Source of the DNA: a virus
Strand: one strand, 5' to 3'
Length of the DNA: 64,000 bases
Virus record (IMG/VR): IMGVR_UViG_3300050821_006672
Span: 45,476 to 109,475 of that record
Shown: positions 49,198-57,038 of the stretch, in pieces
Layout: every line of letters starts with the position of its first letter
Position numbering within the stretch: position 1 is the stretch's first letter
The notes under the pieces: generated by a model
What the model was told of the DNA's origin: nothing
The model's input: only the letters and a program-made list of their open reading frames with translations
Databases searched by the model: none
Translations under genes and position numbers: made by a program

Positions 49198-49521
49198 ATG
49201 CAAGTCGTCCCGCTTCAATCCGTTCCTAACCAGATTGTGAACGTTGGCTTGACGAATCAGCAGTGCACCGTTTCGCTTCATCAGAAAACGACTGGTTTGT
49301 TCTTTGATCTATCAGTTGCGGGCGGGGTTATCATTACAGGGGTGCTTTGCCTCGATCAGAATTTGTTAGTACGCAATACCTATCTTGGATTTGTAGGCGA
49401 CCTGGCCTTTTTCGATACTCAGGGAACCAATGATCCTGACTACACAGGTCTCGGCGGGCGCTACCAATTGGTCTACCTAGCGCCCGGTGACATTACGGGC
49501 CTTCCGCCTGGGGTAAGTTGA
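49198..49521 (+). CDS. Baseplate plug protein (DUF6983-like)
   Basis: 107 residues, ATG 49198. VPLQSVPNQIVNVGLTNQQC, GLFFDLSVAGGVIITGVLC and YLGFVGDLAFFDTQGTNDPD followed by YTGLGGRYQLVYL are characteristic of the baseplate plug family. It sits between the exported hydrolase and hub genes. It would seal the distal tube before contraction. Confidence 0.78.
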   Translation: MQVVPLQSVPNQIVNVGLTNQQCTVSLHQKTTGLFFDLSVAGGVIITGVLCLDQNLLVRNTYLGFVGDLAFFDTQGTNDPDYTGLGGRYQLVYLAPGDITGLPPGVS

Positions 49522-49522
49522 C

Positions 49523-50476
49523 TTGGTTCTCAACGTAGGAACCATAACTCCGACTCGTCTTCTAGGAGGACAACCGTCTTTCGTCCAACGACTACTTAGG
49601 TTCACGTTTACGCTTGCCTCACAGCAAGTATCCGGCAAGCTCAACACATTTACGAGTTCTGGTGGGGCAAATACAGCAGTCGTTTCTAACCTCAGGTCCT
49701 CTGCTAGGATCACTGGCGCAGGCAGTCCCGTTCCCGGAAGGCTCGACTTACAGATTTGGGGCATGCCCCAGAACTTGATGGATAATCTCTCGACGTTGGG
49801 AATGATTATCAATATTGGAACTCGTAACACGGTGACGATAGAGGCCGGCGACAACGTAAATGGCTTCGCTACTGTCTACATTGGCCAGATTGTGAACTGT
49901 TGGGGCGCCTACGAGAACGTCCCGGAGGTGCCTTTCCATATAGAGTCACAGACTGTCGTGGGCGACCAAGTAATCCCAGCGTCTCCCACGACCGTCCCGG
50001 GCTCGGCCGACGCGGCAACTATCTTGTCTGGGCTGGCCCAGCAGATGGCCCTGCGGTTTGAGAATAATGGCGTCAGTGTCAAGCTATCCAATGCTTATTA
50101 CTACGGGTCGCCCTGGGATCAGGCGCAGCAGGTTGCTCGCGACGCAGGCATTGGTATGGTCCGAGAAAACGGTGTTTTAGCGATCTGGCCCCAGAATGGT
50201 TCACGCGGCGGCGCAATTCCCCAGGTAGACCCAAGTCACGGACTAATTGGTTATCCAACTTACGTTGCGAACGGGATAGAGATCAGGACCGTATTCAATC
50301 CTTCGATTACTCTGGGCGGGCAGATTAGTGTGGAGAGCACGTTGAAAGAAGCGAGCAAGACATGGCGGGTATTCGCCCTTAACCACTCGTTGGACTCGCT
50401 CCTGCCTAATGGCCTGTGGGAATCACGAATAGCCTGCTCGCCGCTTGCAACAACGCCCATCTTACCACCATTCTAA
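49523..50476 (+). CDS. Baseplate hub protein
   Basis: 317 residues from TTG 49523 (weak ribosome site). Beta-rich, with RLLRFTFTLASQQVSGKLNT and a C-terminal SLDSLLPNGLWESRIACSPL that resembles the hub fold (gp27-like) of simple contractile tails. The gene lies between plug and membrane/coiled-coil genes and ahead of the spike protein gene at 52258, the usual order. No lytic motif. Confidence 0.72.
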   Translation: MVLNVGTITPTRLLGGQPSFVQRLLRFTFTLASQQVSGKLNTFTSSGGANTAVVSNLRSSARITGAGSPVPGRLDLQIWGMPQNLMDNLSTLGMIINIGTRNTVTIEAGDNVNGFATVYIGQIVNCWGAYENVPEVPFHIESQTVVGDQVIPASPTTVPGSADAATILSGLAQQMALRFENNGVSVKLSNAYYYGSPWDQAQQVARDAGIGMVRENGVLAIWPQNGSRGGAIPQVDPSHGLIGYPTYVANGIEIRTVFNPSITLGGQISVESTLKEASKTWRVFALNHSLDSLLPNGLWESRIACSPLATTPILPPF

Positions 50477-50484
50477 AATAGACT

Positions 50485-50577
50485 ATGACTGGGTTCTATC
50501 TCAATGAGAGTTTGCTCCTGGGAATAGCTATCGGAGTAGTGTTATTTGGCATCTTGGTATTGAGCTTCATGCTCTAA
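50485..50577 (+). CDS. Tiny membrane peptide
   Basis: 30 residues, ATG 50485. A single hydrophobic helix (LLLGIAIGVVLFGILVLSFM). Possibly a membrane accessory of the lysis-related cluster that follows. Too short for family assignment. Confidence 0.35.
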   Translation: MTGFYLNESLLLGIAIGVVLFGILVLSFML

Positions 50578-50595
50578 CTCGAAAGGACAACGAAA

Positions 50596-51036
50596 ATGAC
50601 CGGCTCAGCTCTGTTTGATTTCTTCATCGCTCTAATCTTGTTGGCTGGGGCTGTGACCTTGTTCTTCTACGCAATCGAAGGCATGTCGCCTAACGAGCTC
50701 TTTACAAGAATTGCGCGACTAGCCATTGGGTTGGTCGCGGTTGTGGTGTTTCTATACGCGATAAAAGGGGTATTCTTTGGAGGAGGTGGCGGCGTCAGTA
50801 TTACGCCTTTCGGCGTAGTGCAATTTGCAATTGGAATTATTGTAGTTCTGGTAGTAATATACGTAGTGAAATGGGGTGTATCGTTTTTCTTACCTCAATT
50901 TTCAGAACCTATACTGTACGTGGTCGGAGCAATAGCCTTGATCGCACTGCTGGCGCTGTTCGCACAGATATTTTTCGGAGGTGGCCTGACCTTTGGGAAT
51001 GTTGGCAGCCGCCCGGCGATTAGCCAGCAGAGGTAA
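50596..51036 (+). CDS. Polytopic membrane protein, holin-like
   Basis: 146 residues, ATG 50596 with CGAAAGGAC upstream. About four hydrophobic helices (FFIALILLAGAVTLFFYAI, IGLVAVVVFLYAIKGVFF, FAIGIIVVLVVIYVVKWGVS, VVGAIALIALLALFAQIFF). No N-terminal charge bias typical of class I holins, but size and topology would suit a holin or a tail-associated membrane protein. Next to coiled-coil proteins with membrane anchors, which hints at a lysis cassette inside the baseplate genes. Confidence 0.5.
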   Translation: MTGSALFDFFIALILLAGAVTLFFYAIEGMSPNELFTRIARLAIGLVAVVVFLYAIKGVFFGGGGGVSITPFGVVQFAIGIIVVLVVIYVVKWGVSFFLPQFSEPILYVVGAIALIALLALFAQIFFGGGLTFGNVGSRPAISQQR

Positions 51037-51040
51037 AACT

Positions 51041-51568
51041 GTGGACCCTACCGTCCAAGTCGCGTTGATCGTAGCCATATTTGCGTTTGTTGGCCCAGTA
51101 GTTATGGCTGCTGTTACGTATTTGGTTCATCGTAGCGAAAAGAAACAGGATTACGCTCGACAGGACGCCGTGGCCGCCAACGCGGCCGAAGCCGCGCGTA
51201 AGCTATCGATCAGGCAGGACCAGACCGCGGCGAAAGCCGACATCGTTGCTGAATCCTTGTTGGCTTCTAATGAACGCGTCGCAGAAACTGCAAAGACGGC
51301 CGCCGATGGGCTTGTGGTCACGAACACCAAGCTCGACCTGATCCACACGCTGGTCAATAGCCAGATGACTGCGGCTATGGAAGCCGAATTAATGGCAACC
51401 CAGCGTGAACTAGCAATGATGCGGGAGGTGGTTTCCTTGAAGACTGCTGCGGGTCACGAACCAAGTACAGAAGCTCTTGGAGAGATCAGTGCGACTGAGA
51501 AGAAGGTCTCGGAACTGCGGGCAAAGTTGGCGGATCGTTCAAAAACAGCGTTAGGTCTAACGACCTAA
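51041..51568 (+). CDS. Membrane-anchored coiled-coil protein
   Basis: 175 residues from GTG 51041 (AGAGGT, six bases upstream); an earlier in-frame TTG would overlap the membrane protein. N-terminal transmembrane helix (VALIVAIFAFVGPVVMAAV) and a long charged helix. Topology resembles an inner-membrane spanin or a structural coiled coil. Spanin assignment is not secure because no matching outer-membrane lipoprotein is seen. Confidence 0.45.
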   Translation: MDPTVQVALIVAIFAFVGPVVMAAVTYLVHRSEKKQDYARQDAVAANAAEAARKLSIRQDQTAAKADIVAESLLASNERVAETAKTAADGLVVTNTKLDLIHTLVNSQMTAAMEAELMATQRELAMMREVVSLKTAAGHEPSTEALGEISATEKKVSELRAKLADRSKTALGLTT

Positions 51569-51584
51569 TCCCTTCGACCTAATC
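51551..51584 (+). repeat. Hairpin and 10-bp direct repeat at gene end
   Basis: TTAGGTC (51551-51557) can pair with GACCTAA (51562-51568). CGACCTAATC is repeated at 51561-51570 and 51575-51584, so two alternative hairpins are possible. It overlaps the stop codon of the coiled-coil gene. No U-tract, hence not a clear terminator. Confidence 0.35.
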
Positions 51585-51624
51585 TTCGCGCGACTTTTAT
51601 TCCTGAAGGTGTCAGGGTAAGGTA

Positions 51625-52101
51625 TTGAAAAGGAACAGGAAGGTGGTGGCTTCTAAGACGACAACCGTGGAGCCCAAAGTGGCGAATGGAAATGGCAATG
51701 GCACAAGTCAAGTGCTGCCTTGGGTTTTCGCGGGTGTTGGTATGGTGGGAGCCATCGTCGTATTTGTGTGGGGGCAGATCAATCCGAAAGTTGATATTGG
51801 GAATGTTAAGACGGACCTCAGCGAGCGCATATTGCAGGGAGAACAGAGAAACCACGATACCGATGCCGCTCTGAAGAAGGACATTGAAGAGGTAAAACGT
51901 TTGGTGGATTCAAGGCTAACAATAGCTGAGCACAAGGAATATACGCTGCGAGTAGATAATGAATTGAAGCGGATTGATGACGTAGTTCGTATGCTAGCTC
52001 AAACGCGTGTCCACAGAACAGAATACGAGAGAGAGAGAGCTGACGAACATTACAGATCGGATGACTGCGTTGCGAATGGTAGTCGAGAAAGTTCAATCTG
52101 A
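51625..52101 (+). CDS. Second membrane-anchored coiled-coil protein
   Basis: 158 residues from TTG 51625; an in-frame GTG at 51643, behind AAGGAACAGGAAG, is an alternative start. Polar N-terminus, one transmembrane helix (VLPWVFAGVGMVGAIVVFVW), then a coiled coil (NHDTDAALKKDIEEVKRLVD). The 3' end overlaps the next frame by 95 bp. Architecture similar to the protein upstream, and possibly related to i-spanins. Confidence 0.45.
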   Translation: MKRNRKVVASKTTTVEPKVANGNGNGTSQVLPWVFAGVGMVGAIVVFVWGQINPKVDIGNVKTDLSERILQGEQRNHDTDAALKKDIEEVKRLVDSRLTIAEHKEYTLRVDNELKRIDDVVRMLAQTRVHRTEYERERADEHYRSDDCVANGSRESSI

Positions 52102-52261
52102 CATATTTGGTAGCTACAACGTTGGCAAGCAACTCGACAATCTTCAGGCACAGCAAGTCAAGCAGGCTGAAATTACGGCGGCGCAGATTGCGGAGTTGCG
52201 CCGCTCATTGGATATGCGGCAACCAGCAGTAGTTTCACCTACAATAAGAGTGCCGCAGTGA
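52007..52261 (+). CDS. Small coiled-coil protein, possibly nested
   Basis: 84 residues from GTG 52007, within the 3' end of the previous gene in another frame. Residues ~10-70 are helical (ERELTNITDRMTALRMVVEK and LDNLQAQQVKQAEITAAQIA). A later ATG near 52060 would reduce the overlap. The nested arrangement recalls Rz/Rz1, but there is no lipobox, so I do not call it a spanin. It ends in overlap with the spike gene. Confidence 0.4.
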   Translation: MSTEQNTRERELTNITDRMTALRMVVEKVQSDIFGSYNVGKQLDNLQAQQVKQAEITAAQIAELRRSLDMRQPAVVSPTIRVPQ

Positions 52262-52986
52262 ATGAGTTCGGCTATGGACAGCTACAGCCGGTCGATACGG
52301 CCGACGAGTATTCTGTTATCTCGTTTATTGTCCGCCAACTCATCAACAAGATCAGTACCCTTATCCCTGTTAAGATTGTGTCCGTTCATGTTCAAGGCGG
52401 TGTAGCGCCTGCGGGAACTGTGGACGTACAACCGCTTGTAGCCCTCTTAGACGGCGCTGGGAATGCCTCGCAGCACGGGATTGTCTACGGCCTGCCCTAC
52501 CTTAGACTACAAAGCGGTACTACAGCAATCATTATGGACCCGGTGCCTGGGGATATTGGCTTCATCATCTGCGCCGACCACGATATTTCAGCCGTAAAGA
52601 GTACCAAGGCGGCAGCGCCTCCAGGCTCTCGCCGACGTTTCTCGTTGTCGGATGGCATCTATTTTGGGGGCTTCTTAGGTCCGACGCCTCAACAATACAT
52701 TCAGATCAGTTCTACGGGCCTGACACTTGCCGACAGCAGCGGCAACACGATATCTACCGGACCGACTGGAATTACGCTTTCGGGAACGAACATCATTGTA
52801 AGCGGAAATTTGCAGCTTATCAATGGCACAATCCAAGGCGCTAACGGCGCGACCTACAGTGGCAATATTACGACTACAGGAACAGTTACTGGCAGCAATG
52901 TTCAAGCGGGAAGCATCGACTTGCTAAACCACAAACACAGTGGCGTTACGGTGGGTGGGGGCAGTACAGGACCAGCATTCGGATGA
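52258..52986 (+). CDS. Baseplate central spike protein (gp45/gpV-like)
   Basis: 242 residues from GTG 52258. An OB-fold-like domain with ISFIVRQLINKISTLIPVKI and GDIGFIICADHDISAVK, then a repetitive beta-helix spike region (GNTISTGPTGITLSGTNIIV, GNLQLINGTIQGANGATYSG). The tip has LLNHKHSGVTVGGGS, a His-x-His segment that often binds iron in membrane-piercing spikes such as Mu gp45. It is placed with hub, plug and gp25-like genes, as expected. Confidence 0.85.
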   Translation: MNEFGYGQLQPVDTADEYSVISFIVRQLINKISTLIPVKIVSVHVQGGVAPAGTVDVQPLVALLDGAGNASQHGIVYGLPYLRLQSGTTAIIMDPVPGDIGFIICADHDISAVKSTKAAAPPGSRRRFSLSDGIYFGGFLGPTPQQYIQISSTGLTLADSSGNTISTGPTGITLSGTNIIVSGNLQLINGTIQGANGATYSGNITTTGTVTGSNVQAGSIDLLNHKHSGVTVGGGSTGPAFG

Positions 52987-53390
52987 GAAAACTTTTGCTT
53001 GCAATCTCGTTTCTTCTTGTAGCGGATGTGGGGCATTCTCGTACTCTCTATCCCGGTCAATGGGCTCAAGTCGATCCTGCTGAGCGCGAATGGTTCCGCT
53101 CGCAGAGGGCGCCCAATTCCAAAATCCCTTGCTGCAACGAGGCTGATGGGGCCTATGCCGAGGAAGAAATTCGTGGCGACCATTACTGGGTACGATTCAC
53201 GTGGAAGTTCCTGATGAACGGCGCTTCTCACGATATGCAGACTGATTGGGTCGAAGTACCTGAAGATGTAGTGATTAAGGACCCGAACCGGCACGGAGCG
53301 CCTGTCGTGTGGTGGGCTTGGGAAACCGGGACAACGCTAGAGACGGCTAAGGTCAGGATCAGATGCTATGCGCCGGGAGCGGGGATTTAG
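52983..53390 (+). CDS. Small exported protein, unknown
   Basis: 135 residues, ATG 52983 (ATGA overlap). N-terminal signal peptide (LLLAISFLLVADVGHS), then a mature part with PCCNEADGAYAEEE, WVEVPEDVVIKDPNRHG and VWWAWETG. Conserved small secreted proteins of this type occur in bacterial chromosomes as well as phages. Its presence inside the baseplate operon suggests a lysogenic-conversion-like cargo or a periplasmic factor. Function unknown. Confidence 0.55.
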   Translation: MRKLLLAISFLLVADVGHSRTLYPGQWAQVDPAEREWFRSQRAPNSKIPCCNEADGAYAEEEIRGDHYWVRFTWKFLMNGASHDMQTDWVEVPEDVVIKDPNRHGAPVVWWAWETGTTLETAKVRIRCYAPGAGI

Positions 53391-53393
53391 GGT

Positions 53394-53750
53394 ATGGCTT
53401 CGACCTTGCTTCTCGACCAAAGTACCTGGGACCTCGTTGTTGACGCTTCAGGGAATATCGCGGCTGCGAGTAATCCCTACTCACTAGCCCAGGATGCAGC
53501 CAGTGAGTGTAAGACGGTTCAGGGCGAGGTTTACTACGATACAACGCGAGGCATCCCGTACTTTAGTCAGATACTAGGGCAGCGTGCTCCATTATCCCTA
53601 ATCAAGGCAAAATTGACGAGCGCAGCGCTTCTGGTCCCCGAGGTTACAAGTGTGCAAGTCTTCATCTCGGCTATTTCCAATCGTACTGTGTCGGGGCAAA
53701 TCCAAATCCCTGTGAGTGCTACGGCACAGACGATTGCGATTAACTTTTGA
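53394..53750 (+). CDS. Baseplate wedge protein (gp25/W-like; GP46 type)
   Basis: 118 residues, ATG 53394. LDQSTWDLVVDASGNIAAAS followed by NPYSLAQDAASECKTVQGEV, YYDTTRGIPYF and the ending VSATAQTIAINF are the pattern of small gp25/GP46 baseplate wedge subunits. Next to the gp47-like gene, as usual. A minus-strand gene overlaps its 3' end by 11 bp. Confidence 0.82.
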   Translation: MASTLLLDQSTWDLVVDASGNIAAASNPYSLAQDAASECKTVQGEVYYDTTRGIPYFSQILGQRAPLSLIKAKLTSAALLVPEVTSVQVFISAISNRTVSGQIQIPVSATAQTIAINF

Positions 53751-54114
53751 TGAAGGATACCCGCTCACTGTAGTATCCGTTGGATGATCCATACCACCTT
53801 ATGTCAACACTTCCTTTGATAGTCCTCAACTTATAGAAAGTCCAGGTTTGGCTTTCGTCTTCATATTCTCGTTTGAACCCCGGCGGATCGTCTTCGCTCG
53901 TCGCTTCTTCGGCAGATAAAATTGGAGTGCCGACTAGATCGGCGAGGTCGCCTGTGATGCTTTCTACAACTACCGATTCGCAGCAGTCTTGATCGTGGTA
54001 GAGTTTGAAGTGATCGCCTTCTTTAGTGCTGAATACGATCTCTTCATTATCGACGTTTCGTACGTCTGTCAGAACCTTTCCGACAAGACTTGAGAATGAT
54101 AACTCTTCTTCCAT
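53740..54114 (-). CDS. DUF7448-like protein, minus-strand cargo gene
   Basis: 124 residues on the minus strand. The start at 54114 is chosen because GGGAGAA lies eight bases upstream (ATG at 54138 and 54129 also possible). YHDQDCCESVVVESITGDLA, LVGTPILSAEEATSEDDPPG and DIRWYGSSNGYYSERV match DUF7448 proteins, which are common small phage genes of unknown role. It converges on the gp25-like gene (11-bp overlap) and begins near the gp47-like gene (18-bp gap), so it was inserted precisely between two baseplate genes. Confidence 0.75.
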   Translation of the reverse strand: MEEELSFSSLVGKVLTDVRNVDNEEIVFSTKEGDHFKLYHDQDCCESVVVESITGDLADLVGTPILSAEEATSEDDPPGFKREYEDESQTWTFYKLRTIKGSVDIRWYGSSNGYYSERVSFIKS

Positions 54115-54131
54115 TTTGGTTTCTCCCATAA

Positions 54132-55796
54132 ATGACAACCAACGTTCCCCCGATCACTTTTACCATTACGGGCTTCACGGGTCCGAATGATAGTACCATA
54201 CTATCCGGCGTACAGGCGGATATCAATGCCGCGTTCGGCGGTAACCTTAACCCTAGCCTTACGACGCCACAAGGGCAACTTGCATCGTCCTTTACCTCGA
54301 TCGTCAGCGAGGTCAACGCTACCTTCCTCCTATTCCAGAATCTAGTAGACCCATCATACACTTTTGGCAGGTTTCAGGATGGCATCGGCCGTATTTATTT
54401 CCTCAATCGTAATCCAGCGCTCCCAACGACGGTTCAGGCAATCTGTTCGGGGCTCGCAGGCGTTACAATTCCAATCGGTGCCCTCGCACAAGCGGCAGAC
54501 GGATCAATTTACGCTTGTACTGGGTCTGGTACCATCCCCTCTACTGGATCAATTACATTATCTTTCGCCAATAACGCTGTCGGACCAATCCCCTGTCCCG
54601 CAGGAACTCTCAATGTCATTTACCAGGCCGTCCCCGGTTGGGATTCCGTCAACAACCCCTCCGATGGAGTACTCGGCCAGAACACAGAAAGCCGAACCCA
54701 ATTTGAACAGAGACGTGCTGCCTCAGTCGCTGGCAATTCACGAGGGGCCGTCCAGTCTGTGCTGGGAGCCGTCCTTGCTGTCCCGGGAGTACTGGGGGCG
54801 TATGTCACAGAAAACCCTAACGCTACCTCGTTAACGATACAGGGCTTTACGCTTGCTCCTAACTCTCTCTACGTAGCTGTTGCGGGAGGCGCAGCATCGG
54901 CCGTAGCGCAGGCGGTCTGGTCTAAGAAGGCTCCAGGGTGCGCATACAATGGCAACACGACCTTTACGGTACAGGACACTTCCACCGGCTACTCGCCTCC
55001 TTTTCCGTCTTATACTGTTACTTGGCAGACGCCGACCGCGCTCCCAATCGTCTTTTCCGTCAATCTTGTATCCACACCGCAAGTCCCTTCTAACGCTAAT
55101 ACGCTAGTACAAAATGCAATTGTTAACGCCTTTGCAGGAGGGGACGGTGGCACAGTCGCAACAATTGGCTCAACGATACTCGCGAGCCGCTATTATCCTC
55201 CTGTGTCTGCGCTTGGCCCTTGGGCGCAGATACGCTCGCTCCAGATTGGTTCGGCTAACACCGCCTCAGCCTCTGTCCTCGGGTATGTTCAAGGAACAAC
55301 TCTATCCGTTACGACGCTTCAGTCTGGGCTGCTTGCAGTCGGACAAACTCTGGTTGGAGGCTCCGTCGGGGGTTCCAGTGCTGCTGGCGGCTCGGGTATC
55401 GTTGCAGGAACTACAATCACTGCTCTAGGTAGCGGCGTAGGTGGGACCGGCACTTATACAATCTCAATATCGCAGAACCTAGGCGCATCATTTATTGGGA
55501 CGAGCGGGAGTGGCGCGACGCTGACTGTGGCTTCAATCAATGGGGCGATAGGAATAGGAGACACGCTTTCCAATGGCACGGCGGTCGGGGCAGGGATAAC
55601 GATTACGGGGCAACTATCCGGTACGATTGGTGGCAATGGGATTTACACTACATCCTCGCAATTGAGCTTGTCTGGGTTGGCGATGCAGGCAAACGTTCCT
55701 ATACAAGGGGTGCTAGCGAACCAGAACTCGGTAAGCGTCAACATCAACCAGATACCGACAATCAACATCGCGAATATTGCTGTGACGGTCACCTAG
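54132..55796 (+). CDS. Baseplate J-like/gp47 protein with two inserted Gly/Thr modules
   Basis: 554 residues, ATG 54132. ILSGVQADINAAFGGNLNPS, FGRFQDGIGRIYFLNRNPAL, GTIPSTGSITLSFANNAVGP and SRTQFEQRRAASVAGNSRGA are the Baseplate_J pattern. Residues ~383-520 contain two copies of the dispersed module (LAVGQTLVGG, GVGGTGTYTISISQN, TITGQLSGTIGGNGIY), followed by the native ending PTINIANIAVTVT. It forms the wedge that couples sheath contraction to baseplate opening. Confidence 0.88.
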   Translation: MTTNVPPITFTITGFTGPNDSTILSGVQADINAAFGGNLNPSLTTPQGQLASSFTSIVSEVNATFLLFQNLVDPSYTFGRFQDGIGRIYFLNRNPALPTTVQAICSGLAGVTIPIGALAQAADGSIYACTGSGTIPSTGSITLSFANNAVGPIPCPAGTLNVIYQAVPGWDSVNNPSDGVLGQNTESRTQFEQRRAASVAGNSRGAVQSVLGAVLAVPGVLGAYVTENPNATSLTIQGFTLAPNSLYVAVAGGAASAVAQAVWSKKAPGCAYNGNTTFTVQDTSTGYSPPFPSYTVTWQTPTALPIVFSVNLVSTPQVPSNANTLVQNAIVNAFAGGDGGTVATIGSTILASRYYPPVSALGPWAQIRSLQIGSANTASASVLGYVQGTTLSVTTLQSGLLAVGQTLVGGSVGGSSAAGGSGIVAGTTITALGSGVGGTGTYTISISQNLGASFIGTSGSGATLTVASINGAIGIGDTLSNGTAVGAGITITGQLSGTIGGNGIYTTSSQLSLSGLAMQANVPIQGVLANQNSVSVNINQIPTINIANIAVTVT

Positions 55797-55806
55797 CGCG
55801 TATGAT
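55777..55806 (+). promoter_or_regulatory. Promoter, GCGTATGATTAG family
   Basis: TTGCTG (55777-55782), 18 bases, TATGAT (55801-55806), placed right after the gp47 stop. It drives the small cargo operon 55832-57038. The -10 sequence overlaps an in-frame ATG that would otherwise be read as the start of the next gene. Confidence 0.55.
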
Positions 55807-55831
55807 TAGATATTACATTGAGGACAATAAC

Positions 55832-56089
55832 ATGCGGGGTGAGCAGGTTGGTAGCCTGGGCAGGCTTTGGAAGGCATTCAAGATGCTTTTCACGGCCTGC
55901 TTCTCGGAAGAGACTTTTGGTTCGAATCCAACACCTCCGCACCATTTTTCAGAAAACAAGTCGGAGCGAGAAATCCGCCTCCGACTTAAGGAAGCTCGTC
56001 GCCGCTTTCGAAGAAGGCTTCAAAAAGAAAAGCCCTATTTGAGTCAACGGGAGCTGGACGCGCAAGCCAAGTTTAGTAATTTGTCATGA
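55832..56089 (+). CDS. Small basic protein
   Basis: 85 residues. ATG 55832 is preferred: TTGAGGAC lies just before it, and the upstream ATG at 55802 is part of the -10 box. Residues ~45-75 are very basic (SEREIRLRLKEARRRFRRRL), suggesting nucleic-acid or membrane interaction. It overlaps the next gene at 56086. No family recognised. Confidence 0.5.
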   Translation: MRGEQVGSLGRLWKAFKMLFTACFSEETFGSNPTPPHHFSENKSEREIRLRLKEARRRFRRRLQKEKPYLSQRELDAQAKFSNLS

Positions 56090-56265
56090 CTAAGTACCAA
56101 CTTGGAGTTCTGGTGTTTGTTGTAGCGTTTGCCTACTCGGCACTTCTTTGGAACCTGGACCTATACAATCTGAGTGTTCTGCTTATGCTGATGAGCCTTG
56201 TTTTGTCCGTAACGATACTTTGGGAAATATGCCGGCCTAAGAAGACTAGGAAGAAGCTTCGCTAG
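56086..56265 (+). CDS. Small membrane protein
   Basis: 59 residues, ATG 56086 (ATGA overlap). Two hydrophobic helices (GVLVFVVAFAYSALLW, LSVLLMLMSLVLSVTILW) and a basic tail (RPKKTRKKLR). Predicted two-pass inner-membrane protein. Function unknown. Confidence 0.45.
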   Translation: MTKYQLGVLVFVVAFAYSALLWNLDLYNLSVLLMLMSLVLSVTILWEICRPKKTRKKLR

Positions 56266-56267
56266 AG

Positions 56268-56273
56268 TATGAT
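56268..56273 (+). promoter_or_regulatory. Weak TATGAT-type -10 box
   Basis: GAGTATGATTTAGG after the previous stop resembles the GCGTATGATTAG family, but no -35 hexamer is apparent at the right spacing. The downstream ATG (56280) begins six bases after the box, so transcription from here would give a nearly leaderless message. Confidence 0.3.
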
Positions 56274-56279
56274 TTAGGT

Positions 56280-57038
56280 ATGGATAAGAATCGCATTGTG
56301 ATTTGGTGGTCTACGGGCGCGGCTAGCGCAGTCGCGGCGCGTATTGTTTTAGCTGAAACGCCAAAGGCGATGCTGGTTCGAACTGAAACAAATAATGAAG
56401 ACCCAGATAATTACCGATTTGAGAAGGATGTCTTGCACTTTTTAGGAGTACCGCTGACAATTCTCCAATCTGATAAGTACAATAGCGTTTACGACGTTTG
56501 GGTTGGGGAAAGGTATATGGCAGGAATCCACGGAGCGTCTTGCTCTCGTGCAATGAAGGTGCGGCCTCGCTTAAGCTTTTCCAAGCCCTACGATCTTAAC
56601 GTATTTGGCTACACATTCGACAAGAATGATAGGAATAGATTTCAAAGGCTGAAAGACAACTACCCAGAAATGAAGGTCCGCGCTCCGCTGATTGAGCAAA
56701 AATTTACTAAAGCCCACTGCCTTTCGTTGATAAAGCGCTGGGGAATTGAACTTCCTCGGTCTTACGCAATGGGCTTTCCTAACGCTAATTGCTTGCAAAC
56801 AGGTTGCGTAAAGGCGGGCAGTCCGGATTATTGGTCTCTATACCGCAAGCATTTCCCCGAGCAGTTTGCTAAGACGGCTGCTCTTGCGAGAGAGTTGGGG
56901 ATTCAACTAGCCACAATTAAAGGCGAGCGCGTATTCATAGACGAAATTCCTGCGAACTGGCCTACAACTCGGCCGATAGTTCCCGTTTGCGATTTCTTGT
57001 GCCAAGCCTCAGCCTTGGAACTCGACTTTTTGACGTAA
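56280..57038 (+). CDS. PAPS-reductase/ATP-pyrophosphatase family protein
   Basis: 252 residues, ATG 56280 (needed so that the first strand is retained). IVIWWSTGAASAVAARIVL (6-24) is the PP-loop of the PAPS reductase/adenine-nucleotide-alpha-hydrolase family, with STGAASA in place of SGGxDS. GYTFDKNDRNRFQRL and NCLQTGCVKAG follow, as in phage PAPS-reductase-like proteins. Family members activate by adenylation or reduce sulfonucleotides. Phage versions act in nucleotide or tRNA modification or host defence evasion. The exact reaction is unknown. It sits in a small cargo block between gp47 and DUF2612. Confidence 0.75.
   Translation: MDKNRIVIWWSTGAASAVAARIVLAETPKAMLVRTETNNEDPDNYRFEKDVLHFLGVPLTILQSDKYNSVYDVWVGERYMAGIHGASCSRAMKVRPRLSFSKPYDLNVFGYTFDKNDRNRFQRLKDNYPEMKVRAPLIEQKFTKAHCLSLIKRWGIELPRSYAMGFPNANCLQTGCVKAGSPDYWSLYRKHFPEQFAKTAALARELGIQLATIKGERVFIDEIPANWPTTRPIVPVCDFLCQASALELDFLT

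Noticed and set aside
51625-52261. Rz/Rz1 spanin pair
   Set aside because: The nested layout is suggestive, but the second protein has no signal peptide or lipobox Cys.
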